DNA of 64,000 nucleotides from Sphingomonas sp. TREG-RG-20F-R18-01 (GCF_022662475.1 NZ_JAKNQQ010000005.1:124001-188000); one strand, 5' to 3'. Counted from the stretch's first letter, positions 1 to 8,747 are shown. Notes: a model not told the origin generated them from the letters alone. Made by a program: numbers and translations.

Positions 1-2
1 AA

Positions 3-422
3 GCCGCGTGGCAAGCGGGGGTAAAACCCTATACCGAGGGTAAGATGAGCGAGACGGTCGCGTTCGAGCGAACCGCCCAGCCGTTCCGGGTCTTCATGCT
101 GGCGCAGGTCCGCGACGACGACGTCGCCTTGTTCAATGGCCTGTCCCGCGCGCCCGCGGCACGCCGCGCCGACGTGCCGCTGACGACGCTCGTCCCCGCC
201 TTCATGATTTCCGAACTGCGTCGCGCGTTCGAGATCGGGTTCCTGTTGCTGTTGCCCTTCCTCGTCATCGACCTGGCGGTTTCGGCCGTGCTGATGGCGA
301 TGGGGATGATGATGCTGCCGCCGGCAACCGTCGCGCTGCCGTGCAAGATCATCTTCTTCGTGCTGGTCGACGGCTGGGCACTCGTGGCGGGCTCGCTGGT
401 TCGCAGCTTCGCGACGCGGTGA
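3..422 (+). CDS. fliP: Flagellar type III export gate protein FliP, C-terminal part
   Basis: FliP forms the core of the flagellar type III export gate in the inner membrane with FliQ and FliR. About 139 residues are visible; the reading frame is open to the left edge, so the N-terminal half lies outside the window. The FliP signature VPAFMISELRRAFEIGF is followed by the hydrophobic FLLLLPFLVIDLAVSAVLMAMG segment region, the MMMLPPATVALP motif and a last membrane segment ending in VDGWALVAGSLVRSF, all typical of the family's C-terminus. The ATG at 45 is internal. It converges with the PilZ gene. Confidence 0.95.
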   Translation, partial: AAWQAGVKPYTEGKMSETVAFERTAQPFRVFMLAQVRDDDVALFNGLSRAPAARRADVPLTTLVPAFMISELRRAFEIGFLLLLPFLVIDLAVSAVLMAMGMMMLPPATVALPCKIIFFVLVDGWALVAGSLVRSFATR

Positions 423-474
423 CTGCCGGTCCCGACAGACGTCCCGTCCTCCTTACGCGCACACAGCATTCCCC

Positions 475-492
475 GCCCGGGCATCGCCCGGC
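475..492. terminator. GC-rich hairpin between convergent fliP and PilZ gene
   Basis: CCGGGC (477-482) and GCCCGG (486-491) form a perfect 6-bp stem with a three-base loop in the 76-bp gap between two convergent genes. There is no T-run, so it may be a weak or Rho-assisted end signal for either side. Confidence 0.35.
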
Positions 493-498
493 CGCAAG

Positions 499-1110
499 TC
501 ACCCGCGGGCGGAGAACCGTGTCGCGCCGTCCTGCGACCAGGCGGACAACGTCACGAACGGGATCGGCTCGGGGAAGAACAACCCGACCGCATCGGGTCT
601 GGACCATCGCACCACTGCCGCGACATGACCCAGCCCGGCCGCTTCGAGCCGAACGCTGGTGTCGCGCGCCAGATCTCCCGCGCCGCCGACACACGCACCG
701 CGTTGGCCGATATCGAGCAGGCGTGCCGCATGCGGATGCCCCGCGACGCGCAGGATCGCCTGGCAATCCGCTTCGAGGCGGGGGCTGCGCTGCTTGAAGC
801 GACCCTGTCCCGAATGGCCGAGCAGCGTGTCGCGCTCGACCGGTTCGGAAAAGGCGACACCAGCGGTATTGCCCGACACCCAGGCGACCGTACCCGGTAC
901 CAGCGTCGTCCCCCGCAATTCCACCGATACCGGATCCCCGACCGCCAACGGCGCGCGGATTTCGATCTTCGCGCCCCCCTGCGACAGATTGCGGATGCGG
1001 CACACCGTGTCCCCCAGCGGTGCGACGATACGACCCAGCAGCAACGTGGTGACCAGCCGGTCATCCCGCGCCTTGCGACGATCGCCCGGCAGCGTTTGTG
1101 GGTCGCTCAT
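499..1110 (-). CDS. Tandem PilZ-domain protein (c-di-GMP receptor type)
   Basis: A 203-residue cytosoluble protein and the last gene of the motA-che-motB operon. The first PilZ domain (about residues 8-95) has both c-di-GMP motifs: RRKAR (RxxxR, residues 11-15) and NLSQGG (NxSxxG). The second half (about 105-200) repeats the pattern, but its motif reads DIGQRG, losing the serine, so it looks like a degenerate second PilZ. PilZ proteins bind c-di-GMP and several act as flagellar brakes; the place behind motB suggests a role at the motor, which is inference. The start at 1110 has GAGGAT a few bases upstream. It has no transmembrane segment. Confidence 0.8.
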   Translation of the reverse strand: MSDPQTLPGDRRKARDDRLVTTLLLGRIVAPLGDTVCRIRNLSQGGAKIEIRAPLAVGDPVSVELRGTTLVPGTVAWVSGNTAGVAFSEPVERDTLLGHSGQGRFKQRSPRLEADCQAILRVAGHPHAARLLDIGQRGACVGGAGDLARDTSVRLEAAGLGHVAAVVRWSRPDAVGLFFPEPIPFVTLSAWSQDGATRFSARG

Positions 1111-1129
1111 CCAAATATCCTCGTGGCTA

Positions 1130-1573
1130 TCATGCAGGAACGGCCTGCGTCACCGCTACTCGCCGTACAACGCCACGGCCGAATGCTTCGGTCGCGGCAT
1201 CCAGCGTCACGCGACGAAACATATCTATGTTCGGTAGCGCGCCATCGCGGCCGGCGGCAAGCGGAATACGATAGGTCCGCATGTTGATGGCGTGTTGCAG
1301 ATAGGGCAGCCGCGTCGTCACCCGCGCGGCCTCTGAAGTCGGTACCTCGAGCTGCTCCTCGAACGCCGCATAACCCGACAGGCGCCCGTCGGGCAGGACG
1401 AGCGGCGCGGTCATCCGCGGCAGCGGGACGAGCGTCGTCTCGACCTCCTTGGCGACGGTCGCCCTGGCCGATGCCGCGGGCGGACCGAACGCGTAGCGCG
1501 CGCCCAGGCCACTGGCCGCACCGACGATTGCGCCCAGCAGCAGGACGACGACCGGAAGAAGACGCTTGGCCAT
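1130..1573 (-). CDS. fliL: FliL-like flagellar basal-body-associated protein
   Basis: A 147-residue protein with one N-terminal membrane anchor (about residues 5-28, VVVLLLGAIVGAASGLGARY) and a periplasmic domain. FliL proteins ring the stator at the basal body and support torque. The gene lies two bases after the motB stop in the same operon, which fits a stator-associated role. The segment LVPLPRMTAPLVLPDGRLSG resembles the start of the FliL periplasmic domain in alphaproteobacteria, but similarity is modest. Alternative: another small stator-associated membrane protein. Confidence 0.65.
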   Translation of the reverse strand: MAKRLLPVVVLLLGAIVGAASGLGARYAFGPPAASARATVAKEVETTLVPLPRMTAPLVLPDGRLSGYAAFEEQLEVPTSEAARVTTRLPYLQHAINMRTYRIPLAAGRDGALPNIDMFRRVTLDAATEAFGRGVVRRVAVTQAVPA

Positions 1574-1575
1574 CG

Positions 1576-2433
1576 TCAGAACTTGAAGCTGGCATCGGTC
1601 GGCAGGGTCGGCTTCTCCCCCTTGACGATGATCGTGATGCGACGATTCTCGGCGCGGTCGGGCTGGTCGGGATAGACCGGCTCGCTCGCCGCCTTCGCGA
1701 TGACGCCCGCGATCCGATCCGGAGTCAGCCCGCCTGCTAGCAGCACGGCGCGTGCCGCCAGCGCGCGTTCGCCCGACAGGCGCCAGTTCGCCTCGTCCTC
1801 GCCGCCCGCGCCGTCGGTATGCCCCTCGATCGTCAGCCGCGCATCGGACTTCGCAAGCCTGGCCGCGATGGTTGCCATCCGGTCGCGCGCAAAGGCGTTG
1901 AGCCGCGCCGTACCGGCCTGGAACATCGGCCGGTTGGCGGTATCCATCAGGGTAATGCGCAGGGTTTCCCCCTCCGCGTCGACCTTGCTCGCGACCGTGG
2001 CTGCGCTCGGTGGTCCGCTATCCAGCGCGACGCGCAGCTCCTGCGCGAGCACCCGCAGCGAGGCGTCGGGCACGTTGGCGGTGCCACCGCGCGACACGCC
2101 CCTGGTTTGCGCGTCCATCGCCGGCACCCCGTGCGCCTTGGTGGCGTCCGCATCCATCTTGCGCGAATAGCCGCCGTTGCCGGGCCGCTCGCCCGGGCTT
2201 TCGCCAAAGCCCGAGGCCGACGTGCTGGGTGGCGAGGGCGAGAAATATTCGGCAAGCCCCTTCAGGCGTTGCTTGTCCGGATTGCTGATCAGCCACAGCA
2301 GCATGAAGAACGCCATCATCGCTGTCACGAAGTCGGCATAGGCGACCTTCCACGCACCGCCATGATGCCCGGCTGCCGACTTCTTGATCTTGCGGATGAC
2401 GATCGGGCGGGCATTCGGGGCATGGCTCGCCAT
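1576..2433 (-). CDS. motB: Flagellar motor stator protein MotB
   Basis: MotB pairs with MotA to form the proton-driven stator and anchors it to peptidoglycan. In this 285-residue protein the single membrane helix carries the proton-binding aspartate Asp34 (YADFVTAMMAFFMLLWLIS). The C-terminal OmpA-like domain has the peptidoglycan-binding motif LTIEGHTDG and the NRR motif near the end. The start at 2433 is preceded by GGAGGAG; an upstream extension in the same frame is Arg-rich and rejected. Its ATG overlaps the stop of the upstream small gene, so the two are translationally coupled. In many genomes motA and motB are adjacent; here the che genes separate them. Confidence 0.95.
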   Translation of the reverse strand: MASHAPNARPIVIRKIKKSAAGHHGGAWKVAYADFVTAMMAFFMLLWLISNPDKQRLKGLAEYFSPSPPSTSASGFGESPGERPGNGGYSRKMDADATKAHGVPAMDAQTRGVSRGGTANVPDASLRVLAQELRVALDSGPPSAATVASKVDAEGETLRITLMDTANRPMFQAGTARLNAFARDRMATIAARLAKSDARLTIEGHTDGAGGEDEANWRLSGERALAARAVLLAGGLTPDRIAGVIAKAASEPVYPDQPDRAENRRITIIVKGEKPTLPTDASFKF

Positions 2434-2813
2434 CAGGCTGCTCCTCCACCGGCTGCGGCAACGACCGGAGCGGGACTGACGCCGGCGACCGCGACCCACA
2501 GCCGTTCCTGAACGCAGCCGAGCCGGACCGGCGCAATCGCCGCGTGCAGGTCGGCGCCCTGCGCCAACCGCTCGAGGACCGCGGCATTCTCCTCGGTCGA
2601 CTGGACGATCATGTCGAACGCCTGCAGATGTTCGACATAGCGTTCGACGAAATAGGCATCCTCCACGAGCGTCTCGGCAAGCGCCTCGACCCGCTCGCGC
2701 ACGCGGCGCAATTCGTTGGCGATCGCGGCATGCAGCGGTGCATGCGGGACCAGCGGGGATGCGGCAGCGGTGCGGACGTCAACGGCAGCGGGAAATGTCA
2801 TCGGCCTAACCAT
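2433..2813 (-). CDS. Small helical protein with DxxxQ motif, candidate CheT/CheZ-type phosphatase
   Basis: A 126-residue protein between cheD and motB, coupled to both by ATGA-type overlaps. It is predicted mostly helical (about residues 25-85) and contains LQAFDMIVQ, giving Asp67-x-x-x-Gln71. DxxxQ is the catalytic helix motif of CheZ and of the rhizobial CheT protein, whose gene also follows cheD. No other CheZ sequence features are obvious, so identity rests on motif plus position. The role would be to speed dephosphorylation of one of the two CheY proteins in this operon. An alternative start is the ATG at 2801. It could also be an unrelated small motility protein. Confidence 0.6.
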   Translation of the reverse strand: MVRPMTFPAAVDVRTAAASPLVPHAPLHAAIANELRRVRERVEALAETLVEDAYFVERYVEHLQAFDMIVQSTEENAAVLERLAQGADLHAAIAPVRLGCVQERLWVAVAGVSPAPVVAAAGGGAA

Positions 2814-3346
2814 CAGAAGAGTTCGATCTCGCCACCACCCATCGGGATGCGGGGGGCAACGGGCGGCGGCAACGGCCGATCGGTGACGGTCGTGCAACGG
2901 ACCTTGCCGTCAAAGGGCCGGAATTCGAGCTTGCGCGCGAGCGTCCCCCCCGTGTCGACCTGCCCGATCACGATCGCCTCGGTCGTCAGGAACCGCTTGG
3001 CGAAGGCCGCATTGGCGGATCCGATCCCGCCGAGCCCGGCGATGATGTTCGCGCCCCCGTACAGATTCGCGCGCAAGCGGTTGCGCGCCGCGCCGGCCTT
3101 CATCATCGCGTTGATCAGCAGTTCCATCGCGTGCACCCCGTAGCGTTGCAAGTCGCCGTCGCGCAGGTGCTGGTCATGCTGCGGCTCGCCGAGCAGAAAG
3201 TGGTTCATGCCGCCGACATGGACTTCCGCATCGTGCAGGCACACCGCGATGCACGAACCCAACACGGTCGAGATGACGCTGCCTGGTTCCCCCACCACGA
3301 CATGCTCGCCCTGGATGATCGGGATACGGCGGACCGATGCGGTCAT
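2813..3346 (-). CDS. cheD: Chemoreceptor glutamine deamidase CheD
   Basis: CheD deamidates specific glutamines on chemoreceptors and can be sequestered by CheY-P or CheC in other bacteria. This 177-residue protein has the catalytic cysteine in VLGSCIAVCL (Cys32) and the histidine in VGGMNHFLL (His49), plus the family motif LYGGANI. The ATG at 3346 overlaps the stop of the upstream cheY. A longer in-frame extension upstream runs antisense-like through cheY and cheB and is not real. A cheY lies upstream and the DxxxQ-motif gene downstream. Confidence 0.95.
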   Translation of the reverse strand: MTASVRRIPIIQGEHVVVGEPGSVISTVLGSCIAVCLHDAEVHVGGMNHFLLGEPQHDQHLRDGDLQRYGVHAMELLINAMMKAGAARNRLRANLYGGANIIAGLGGIGSANAAFAKRFLTTEAIVIGQVDTGGTLARKLEFRPFDGKVRCTTVTDRPLPPPVAPRIPMGGGEIELF

Positions 3347-3732
3347 GTCAGTGCGCCGAAAACGCGTTCGATCTTTTCCTTGAGCGCGGCCGGGGCGAAC
3401 GGCTTGACCAGATAGTTGTTGACGCCGAGCGCCGCAGCCTGCTGCACGATCTCGCGGTCCGAGGATCCCGTGAGCATGATGAACACGGTTTTGCCGAGCA
3501 CGGCATCGGTGCGGATCGCGCGCAACAGGTCGATCCCATCCATCTCGGGCATGTTGTAATCCGAGATGACGAGATGGACGCGGTCCGAGCGGATGGCGGC
3601 AAGCGCCTCGCTCGCCGCGCCCTTGTCGCGAATGTCCTTGAAGCCGATGTCCTGGAGCGCGCGCCGAATCATCGCGCGCATACTCGCCTGATCGTCGACC
3701 ACCATGACTTTGATTGCTGACGCAGCAGGCAT
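3343..3732 (-). CDS. cheY: Chemotaxis response regulator CheY (second copy)
   Basis: A single-domain receiver of 129 residues. The acidic pair is in VMVVDDQASMRAMI, the phospho-acceptor aspartate is in LVISDYNMPEMDG, and the conserved threonine and lysine are in IMLTGSS and LVKPF. It sits between cheB and cheD. Its sequence is nearer to the enteric motor-binding CheY type (SDYNMP, KEKIERVF end) than the other cheY at 8382, so it may be the motor-binding copy and the other a phosphate sink; this split is inference from rhizobial models. Confidence 0.95.
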   Translation of the reverse strand: MPAASAIKVMVVDDQASMRAMIRRALQDIGFKDIRDKGAASEALAAIRSDRVHLVISDYNMPEMDGIDLLRAIRTDAVLGKTVFIMLTGSSDREIVQQAAALGVNNYLVKPFAPAALKEKIERVFGALT

Positions 3733-4773
3733 TTATGGCTCCCTTTCTTGTCCGTCGCGACAGGCGGCGAGGATCGCGCCGGCCATGTTCGACAGACTGA
3801 CTTCCTTTTCGATCGCCCCCATCTCGAGCGCGACCCGTGGCATTCCCCAGACCACGCAACAGCCGCGGGTCTGTCCGAACGTACGCGCCCCGGCTTGCCG
3901 CATCGCGAGCAGGCCGCGCGCGCCGTCTTCCCCCATCCCGGTCAGGATCGCACCGACCGCCTTCTTGCCGAGCGGTGCAACGGAGTGGAACAGCTGGTCG
4001 ACCGACGGGCGATGGCCGTTGACGGGGCCGTCGGCGATCAACCGGACTTTCCCGGTCAGGCCACCGTCGAGCGCCATGTGGTGCGTACCCCCTGGTGCAA
4101 TATAGACGGTTCCGGACCGAAGCGGGGCGCCATCCTGTGCTTCCCGCACATTCACCGTACAGTCGCGGTCGAGCCGGTCGGCGAAGCTCGCCGTGAACGC
4201 GGCAGGCATGTGCTGGACGACCAGCACCGGCGGGCAATCACCCGGAAATTGCGGCAGAATGCGAAACAGCGCCTCGACGCCGCCGGTCGACGCGCCGATC
4301 ACGATCAGGCGCGGACGAAACGCGGTCGCCCCCACGGTGGGCGCGCTGCGCCGCTGCACATGCGTCCGGCGCGCGCGGGATTCCGCGGCGTCGCGCACCG
4401 TCTGGCACAACAGGGCGGCATCCTGTTGCCATCCGGCCGGGCCGCCCGTGGGTTTGGCGATGCAATCCACAGCGCCCAGTCGCAGCGCCTCGACGGTCGT
4501 CGACGCGCCGGCCGCGGTCAACGAGGACACCATCACGACCGGCATCGGGCGCAACCGCATGATCCGTTCGAGAAAGGAAAGGCCATCCATCCCGGGCATT
4601 TCCACATCGAGCGTGATGACATCGGGGTTCAGCGCGCGGATCATCTCGCGCGCCGCATGGGGCTCCGGCGCGGCACCCACCACTTCGATCTGCGGATCCG
4701 ACGACAGGATCCGCGTCAGCGCCGCGCGCATAGCGCCGCTGTCATCGACGATCAGGACGCGCGTGCGCCGCAT
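3733..4773 (-). CDS. cheB: Chemotaxis protein-glutamate methylesterase CheB
   Basis: CheB removes methyl groups from chemoreceptors after phosphorylation by CheA, giving adaptation. The 346-residue protein has an N-terminal receiver domain (acidic DD in VLIVDDSGAM, phospho-Asp in VITLDVEMPGMDG) and a C-terminal esterase. The catalytic triad is visible: Ser in VIGASTGGVEA, His in VVQHMPAAF and Asp in LTGMGEDGA. The start overlaps the cheR stop (ATG at 4773). Length and order are standard for the family. Confidence 0.97.
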   Translation of the reverse strand: MRRTRVLIVDDSGAMRAALTRILSSDPQIEVVGAAPEPHAAREMIRALNPDVITLDVEMPGMDGLSFLERIMRLRPMPVVMVSSLTAAGASTTVEALRLGAVDCIAKPTGGPAGWQQDAALLCQTVRDAAESRARRTHVQRRSAPTVGATAFRPRLIVIGASTGGVEALFRILPQFPGDCPPVLVVQHMPAAFTASFADRLDRDCTVNVREAQDGAPLRSGTVYIAPGGTHHMALDGGLTGKVRLIADGPVNGHRPSVDQLFHSVAPLGKKAVGAILTGMGEDGARGLLAMRQAGARTFGQTRGCCVVWGMPRVALEMGAIEKEVSLSNMAGAILAACRDGQEREP

Positions 4774-5651
4774 TATGCCTGCTCCCGCCGGGCATAGATC
4801 GTCTGGCCGCAGCCGCGCATGCGTTCGGCCGCCTCGCCGATCAGCCGCTCTGAATGACCAATGTAGAGAAATCCGTCTGGTGCGAGCTGGTCGATCAGCC
4901 GCGCCTCCAGCTCGGCCTTCGCGACATCGTCGAAATAGATCATCACGTTCCGGCAGAAGATCGCGTCATAGCGCTGCTTCATCGGCCAGGGCTCGAACAG
5001 GTTGAGCACGCGCGCGGTGACGAGCCGCCGCACCGCCTCGCCGACACGATAGCCGCCGTCATGCGGCGCGAGCCAGGCCTTGCGATAGGCAGCCGGAATC
5101 GGCTCCACCGTTTCGGCGGGATAACAGGCGCGCCGGGTCGCCTCGACCACCGGCTGGGACAGGTCGGTGGCGAGCAACTTGACGTCGCGCCCCTGTATCC
5201 ACCGCGCTTCCGCCGGCGTTTCGCCCAGAAGCGACATGGCAATCGAATAGACCTCCTCGCCGCTCGAGCATCCGGCGGACCAGATGCGGATCGGCCGGTC
5301 TGCCGGCCGTGCCTGCAACCGCGGCAGCAGTGCCGACCGGAAATGCTCGAAATGATGACTTTCGCGGAAGAAGTGCGTGTGATTGGTGGTCAGCGCAGTC
5401 ACCATCAACCGCCGTTCCTCGGCGTCACGATCGACCAGTGCGAGATACGCCTGGAACGTATCGAGCCGATGCTCGCGCAACCGCCGCACCAGGCGTGACT
5501 GGACCAGCGTCCGCTTGGTCGACGACAGATGGATCCGGGCCGCGCTCTGCATGATCCGCGCGACCCCGGCGAACTCGGCATCGCCCAGTACCGGCAGCGC
5601 GTCGACACTCATCGAATCGACCGGCGCGGAGGCAAGGCCGAAAGCGCTCAT
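4773..5651 (-). CDS. cheR: Chemotaxis protein methyltransferase CheR
   Basis: CheR methylates receptor glutamates using S-adenosylmethionine. The 292-residue protein has the N-terminal helical receptor-recognition domain (about residues 28-95) and a Rossmann methyltransferase domain with the SAM loop IWSAGCSSGEEVYSIAM. The ATALTTNHTHFFRE segment region matches the family's T-x-N-x-T-x-FFR motif. No C-terminal receptor-tether pentapeptide-binding extension beyond the usual length is seen. It is coupled to cheW upstream and cheB downstream. Confidence 0.96.
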   Translation of the reverse strand: MSAFGLASAPVDSMSVDALPVLGDAEFAGVARIMQSAARIHLSSTKRTLVQSRLVRRLREHRLDTFQAYLALVDRDAEERRLMVTALTTNHTHFFRESHHFEHFRSALLPRLQARPADRPIRIWSAGCSSGEEVYSIAMSLLGETPAEARWIQGRDVKLLATDLSQPVVEATRRACYPAETVEPIPAAYRKAWLAPHDGGYRVGEAVRRLVTARVLNLFEPWPMKQRYDAIFCRNVMIYFDDVAKAELEARLIDQLAPDGFLYIGHSERLIGEAAERMRGCGQTIYARREQA

Positions 5652-6220
5652 GCCGCGATATCCAGCGCGCCCGAGGCAGCCGCGGGGATAGCGGCCGGCG
5701 CGGATGCCGCCGCGCCAGCGACGGCTGCGGTCGGCAACAAAGCGGTCGCGGTGCTCGTCACCGTCAGCGAGTCGAGATCGAGCAGCAACACCATCATCGA
5801 CGTGGCGTTGCTTCCGTCCGTGCCACGCGTGTTGATCTGGACGAGGCCGGCGATCACGTTGGTATCCTGGATCTCGACATCGGGGGCCGGCTGGATCTGG
5901 GATTCCTGGATGCCGACGATGTCATTGACCTCGTCCACCAGAAAGCCCGCCTGCTTGCCCGCGATGCTGACCACCAGGACGCACGAACGGCTGTGGATCT
6001 CGCTCGGCGTCCAGCCGAGCCGTTCCGCCAGGCCGACGATCGGCACCACGGTGCCGCGCAGGTTGGTCACGCCAAGGATATAGCTGGGCACGCTCGGCAG
6101 CGGCGTGGGGGCCGCCCATTCGCGAATTTCGATCAGCGATCGCATATCGATACCGAAGGTTTGTTGACCAAGCGCGAACGTCACCATTTTCAGTTCGCCG
6201 GCATTTTCCGTCATGCTCAT
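5648..6220 (-). CDS. cheW: Chemotaxis coupling protein CheW
   Basis: CheW links CheA to chemoreceptor arrays. The 190-residue protein carries a single CheW domain (about residues 10-150) with the conserved IREW, VTNLRGTVVPIV and VDEVNDIVGI segments. A 35-residue Ala-rich tail (about 155-190) follows, longer than in enteric CheW, and is probably disordered. Its start overlaps the cheA stop, so the two are coupled. Confidence 0.95.
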   Translation of the reverse strand: MSMTENAGELKMVTFALGQQTFGIDMRSLIEIREWAAPTPLPSVPSYILGVTNLRGTVVPIVGLAERLGWTPSEIHSRSCVLVVSIAGKQAGFLVDEVNDIVGIQESQIQPAPDVEIQDTNVIAGLVQINTRGTDGSNATSMMVLLLDLDSLTVTSTATALLPTAAVAGAAASAPAAIPAAASGALDIAA

Positions 6221-8385
6221 GCGGCAAGTCCTTTTGTCAGGGTTCGGGAGAGGGCAGCGACGGGCGCGACGAGCGCCTCGACATCGAGGATCAGCGCGAT
6301 CGAACCGTCGCCAAGGATGGTCGCACCGCCAAGTCCTCGGATCGGATGGAGATTTTGCTCGAGGCTCTTGATGACCACCTCGCGGCGATCATCGATCGTA
6401 TCGACCATCAGACCGACATTGCCCGCAGTCTCGCTTTCCACGATGATGACCAGCGAGTCCTCGGGCGCCAGCGGGCTGGCGTCGTGCAGGCCGAAGGTGT
6501 GCGCGAGCCGCCGAACCGGCAGATAGGTCCCGCGGACTTCGATCACCTCGCTCCCGGGTGTGGTGGCGCGGACCTGGCCCGGTTCGGGCCGGATCGCCTC
6601 GACCACATGCGCGAGCGGCAGCACGAAGCGCTGGCCGGCCAGTCGGATGACCATCCCGTCGAGAATCGCCAGGGTGAGCGGCAGGACCAGCGTGAACGTC
6701 GTACCCCGCCCGGGAACCGAGCTGATGTCGACTCGCCCGCCCAGCGCCTCGACATTGGAGCGCACGACATCCATGCCGACGCCGCGCCCGGAAATGTTCG
6801 AAACCGTGTTCGCGGTGGAGAAGCCCGGCGCACAGATCAACTGATCGATCTCTTCGTCCGACAGCACCGCGTCGGCGCCGATCATGCCCTTTTCGATCGC
6901 CTTGGCGCGCACGCGCGCGCGGTCGATCCCGCGGCCGTCGTCGGCGACCGTCACGACGATACGTGCGCCCTTTTGCGCCGCCGACAGGCGAATGACGCCT
7001 TCTGCCGGCTTGCCGGCGCGCAGCCGTTCCTCGGGCAATTCGATCCCATGGTCGACGGCATTGCGGATCAGATGGGTGAGCGGATCACCGATCTTCTCGA
7101 TCACCCCCTTGTCGACTTCGGTCGTCTCGCCGTGCGTTTCCAGGGTGACCTGCTTGCCCGTCTCGGCGGTGAGGTCGCGCAGCATCCGCGGGACGCGGTT
7201 GAACGCCTGGCGGATCGGCTGCGCACGCAGCGACATCACCGTGTCCTGGATCTCGCGGGTCAGTCGTGCCTGTTCGGGAAGTTCGACGCGCTGCTGGTCG
7301 GCAGGCGACAGGCGATCCGACAGGATCGACCCGCGGATGACCAATTCGCCGACCAGGTTCAACAACATGTCGAGCTTGTGCAGGTCGACGCGGATCGTCT
7401 GCGAACCGGCGTCGCCGGTGCGCGTATCCTGCATCGGCGTGCTCGCCGGCGGTGCCGCCGCCGCGATGATCGCCGGCGCGGCGATTTCGACGCGGTGCAA
7501 CAGATCATGGATGGCGCCGGGCTCGCTCAGCGGGGCGACCGAAGGCTGCTCCACGAGCTTGCTGTCGCGCTCGCGCGTGATGTCGATGGCCGAATCCGGC
7601 GCGACGAAGTCGAAACAGTCGCCGATCTGGTCTTCGCTGACGTAGCCGGGCACCTTGAGCGTCCAGCGCAGATACGCCTGTTCCGGGTCCAGGTCGCGGA
7701 GCGGTGGCAGCGCGCTGGTGTCCATATCGCTGACCCGCCCGCCCAGGTCTTCCAGCTCGCGGATCACGAGGATCGGCTCGGCACCATTCGCCATGGCACT
7801 CCGCGAGGGCGCAAAGACGATCGTCCATTCCGGATCGCACGGCGGGGCAGCCTCGGTTTCCTCCGGAAATTCCTCGATCCCCACCGCCACCGGCTCGAAA
7901 CCGAACGGGTCGACGTCGCTCTCCGCGCCCGGCGCGACGACGGGTTGCACGCTCGGCTCCGGCACAGGCGCGGGAGCGGGAGCGGCGACGGCCTCCGCAC
8001 CCTGGCCGGCCAGGATCGCCTCCAGCGCCGCCAGCGACGCGGCGTCGTCGGGGCGCCTCATCGTTCCCTGCGCGGCGGCGACATGATCGGACAGCTTGTC
8101 GAACGCGCCCAGCATCACCGCGACCACGCCCGGCGCCGGCGCGATCCGCCCGGCGCGTATTTCCTCGAGGACGTTTTCGAAACGATGTGCAAACGCGGTG
8201 AGGGCCGCATGGCCGAAGGCGCCCGCGCCGCCCTTGATCGAATGCACCGCGCGAAACACGCTGGCGATCGTCTTGGGTGCCGTATCCCCGGCCTGCATCG
8301 CGGCAAGCCCCTGTTCGGCCGCTAGCAATCCCTCGGCGCACTCCTCGAAGAAGATGCCCTGGATCTCGTCGAGTTCGTTGCTCAT
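6217..8385 (-). CDS. cheA: Chemotaxis histidine kinase CheA
   Basis: CheA phosphorylates CheY and CheB in response to receptors. The 722-residue protein has an HPt domain with His48 (AVHSIKGGAGAFG), an Ala/Pro linker, a central DPEWTI...LPPLRDLD module found in many alphaproteobacterial CheA proteins, a dimerisation helix (LDMLLNLVGELVIR), the ATPase domain with N-box LIRNAVDHGIE and G-boxes DDGRGID and GRGVGMDVV, and a C-terminal CheW-like domain. The ATG at 8385 overlaps the upstream cheY stop; a GTG two codons upstream is less likely. A standard P2 domain is not obvious. Confidence 0.97.
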   Translation of the reverse strand: MSNELDEIQGIFFEECAEGLLAAEQGLAAMQAGDTAPKTIASVFRAVHSIKGGAGAFGHAALTAFAHRFENVLEEIRAGRIAPAPGVVAVMLGAFDKLSDHVAAAQGTMRRPDDAASLAALEAILAGQGAEAVAAPAPAPVPEPSVQPVVAPGAESDVDPFGFEPVAVGIEEFPEETEAAPPCDPEWTIVFAPSRSAMANGAEPILVIRELEDLGGRVSDMDTSALPPLRDLDPEQAYLRWTLKVPGYVSEDQIGDCFDFVAPDSAIDITRERDSKLVEQPSVAPLSEPGAIHDLLHRVEIAAPAIIAAAAPPASTPMQDTRTGDAGSQTIRVDLHKLDMLLNLVGELVIRGSILSDRLSPADQQRVELPEQARLTREIQDTVMSLRAQPIRQAFNRVPRMLRDLTAETGKQVTLETHGETTEVDKGVIEKIGDPLTHLIRNAVDHGIELPEERLRAGKPAEGVIRLSAAQKGARIVVTVADDGRGIDRARVRAKAIEKGMIGADAVLSDEEIDQLICAPGFSTANTVSNISGRGVGMDVVRSNVEALGGRVDISSVPGRGTTFTLVLPLTLAILDGMVIRLAGQRFVLPLAHVVEAIRPEPGQVRATTPGSEVIEVRGTYLPVRRLAHTFGLHDASPLAPEDSLVIIVESETAGNVGLMVDTIDDRREVVIKSLEQNLHPIRGLGGATILGDGSIALILDVEALVAPVAALSRTLTKGLAA

Positions 8386-8747
8386 GGGCACACCCGGCGG
8401 ATCGCCGCTCCCAGTTTGGCCGCCTCGAACGGCTTGGTGATCCAGCCCGTCGCGCCCGCGACCCGCGCCCGCCCCTTTTTCTCGTCCGAGAATTCGGTCG
8501 ACAGGACGAGGATCGGCGTACCGCGAAATTGCGGCAGCGCCCGGACCGCCTCGATCAGTTCGAAGCCGTCCATCTCGGGCATGTTGATGTCGGTGATGAG
8601 CAGGTCGGGCTGCACCTCGTGCATCCGCGCAAGCCCGTGCACGCCATCATTGGCGGATTCGATGGTGAAACCCTGCGCGGTCAGCGAAGCTTTCAGCAAC
8701 ATCCGCATGCTGGCGGAGTCATCGACGGTCAGAATCAGTTTGCTCAC
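8382..8747 (-). CDS. cheY: Chemotaxis response regulator CheY (first copy)
   Basis: A single receiver domain of 121 residues with DD in LILTVDDSASMRMLL, the phospho-aspartate in LLITDINMPEMDG and the lysine in GWITKPFE. It lies directly before cheA and after the STAS gene, the usual place of the first cheY in alphaproteobacterial che operons. It begins inside the end of the STAS gene (4-base overlap). It may be a phosphate sink or the motor binder; sequence alone does not settle this. Confidence 0.95.
   Translation of the reverse strand: MSKLILTVDDSASMRMLLKASLTAQGFTIESANDGVHGLARMHEVQPDLLITDINMPEMDGFELIEAVRALPQFRGTPILVLSTEFSDEKKGRARVAGATGWITKPFEAAKLGAAIRRVCP

Noticed and set aside
6346..8325. 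659-codon open frame opposite cheA
   Set aside because: Antisense shadow with Arg/His-rich composition and no motif.
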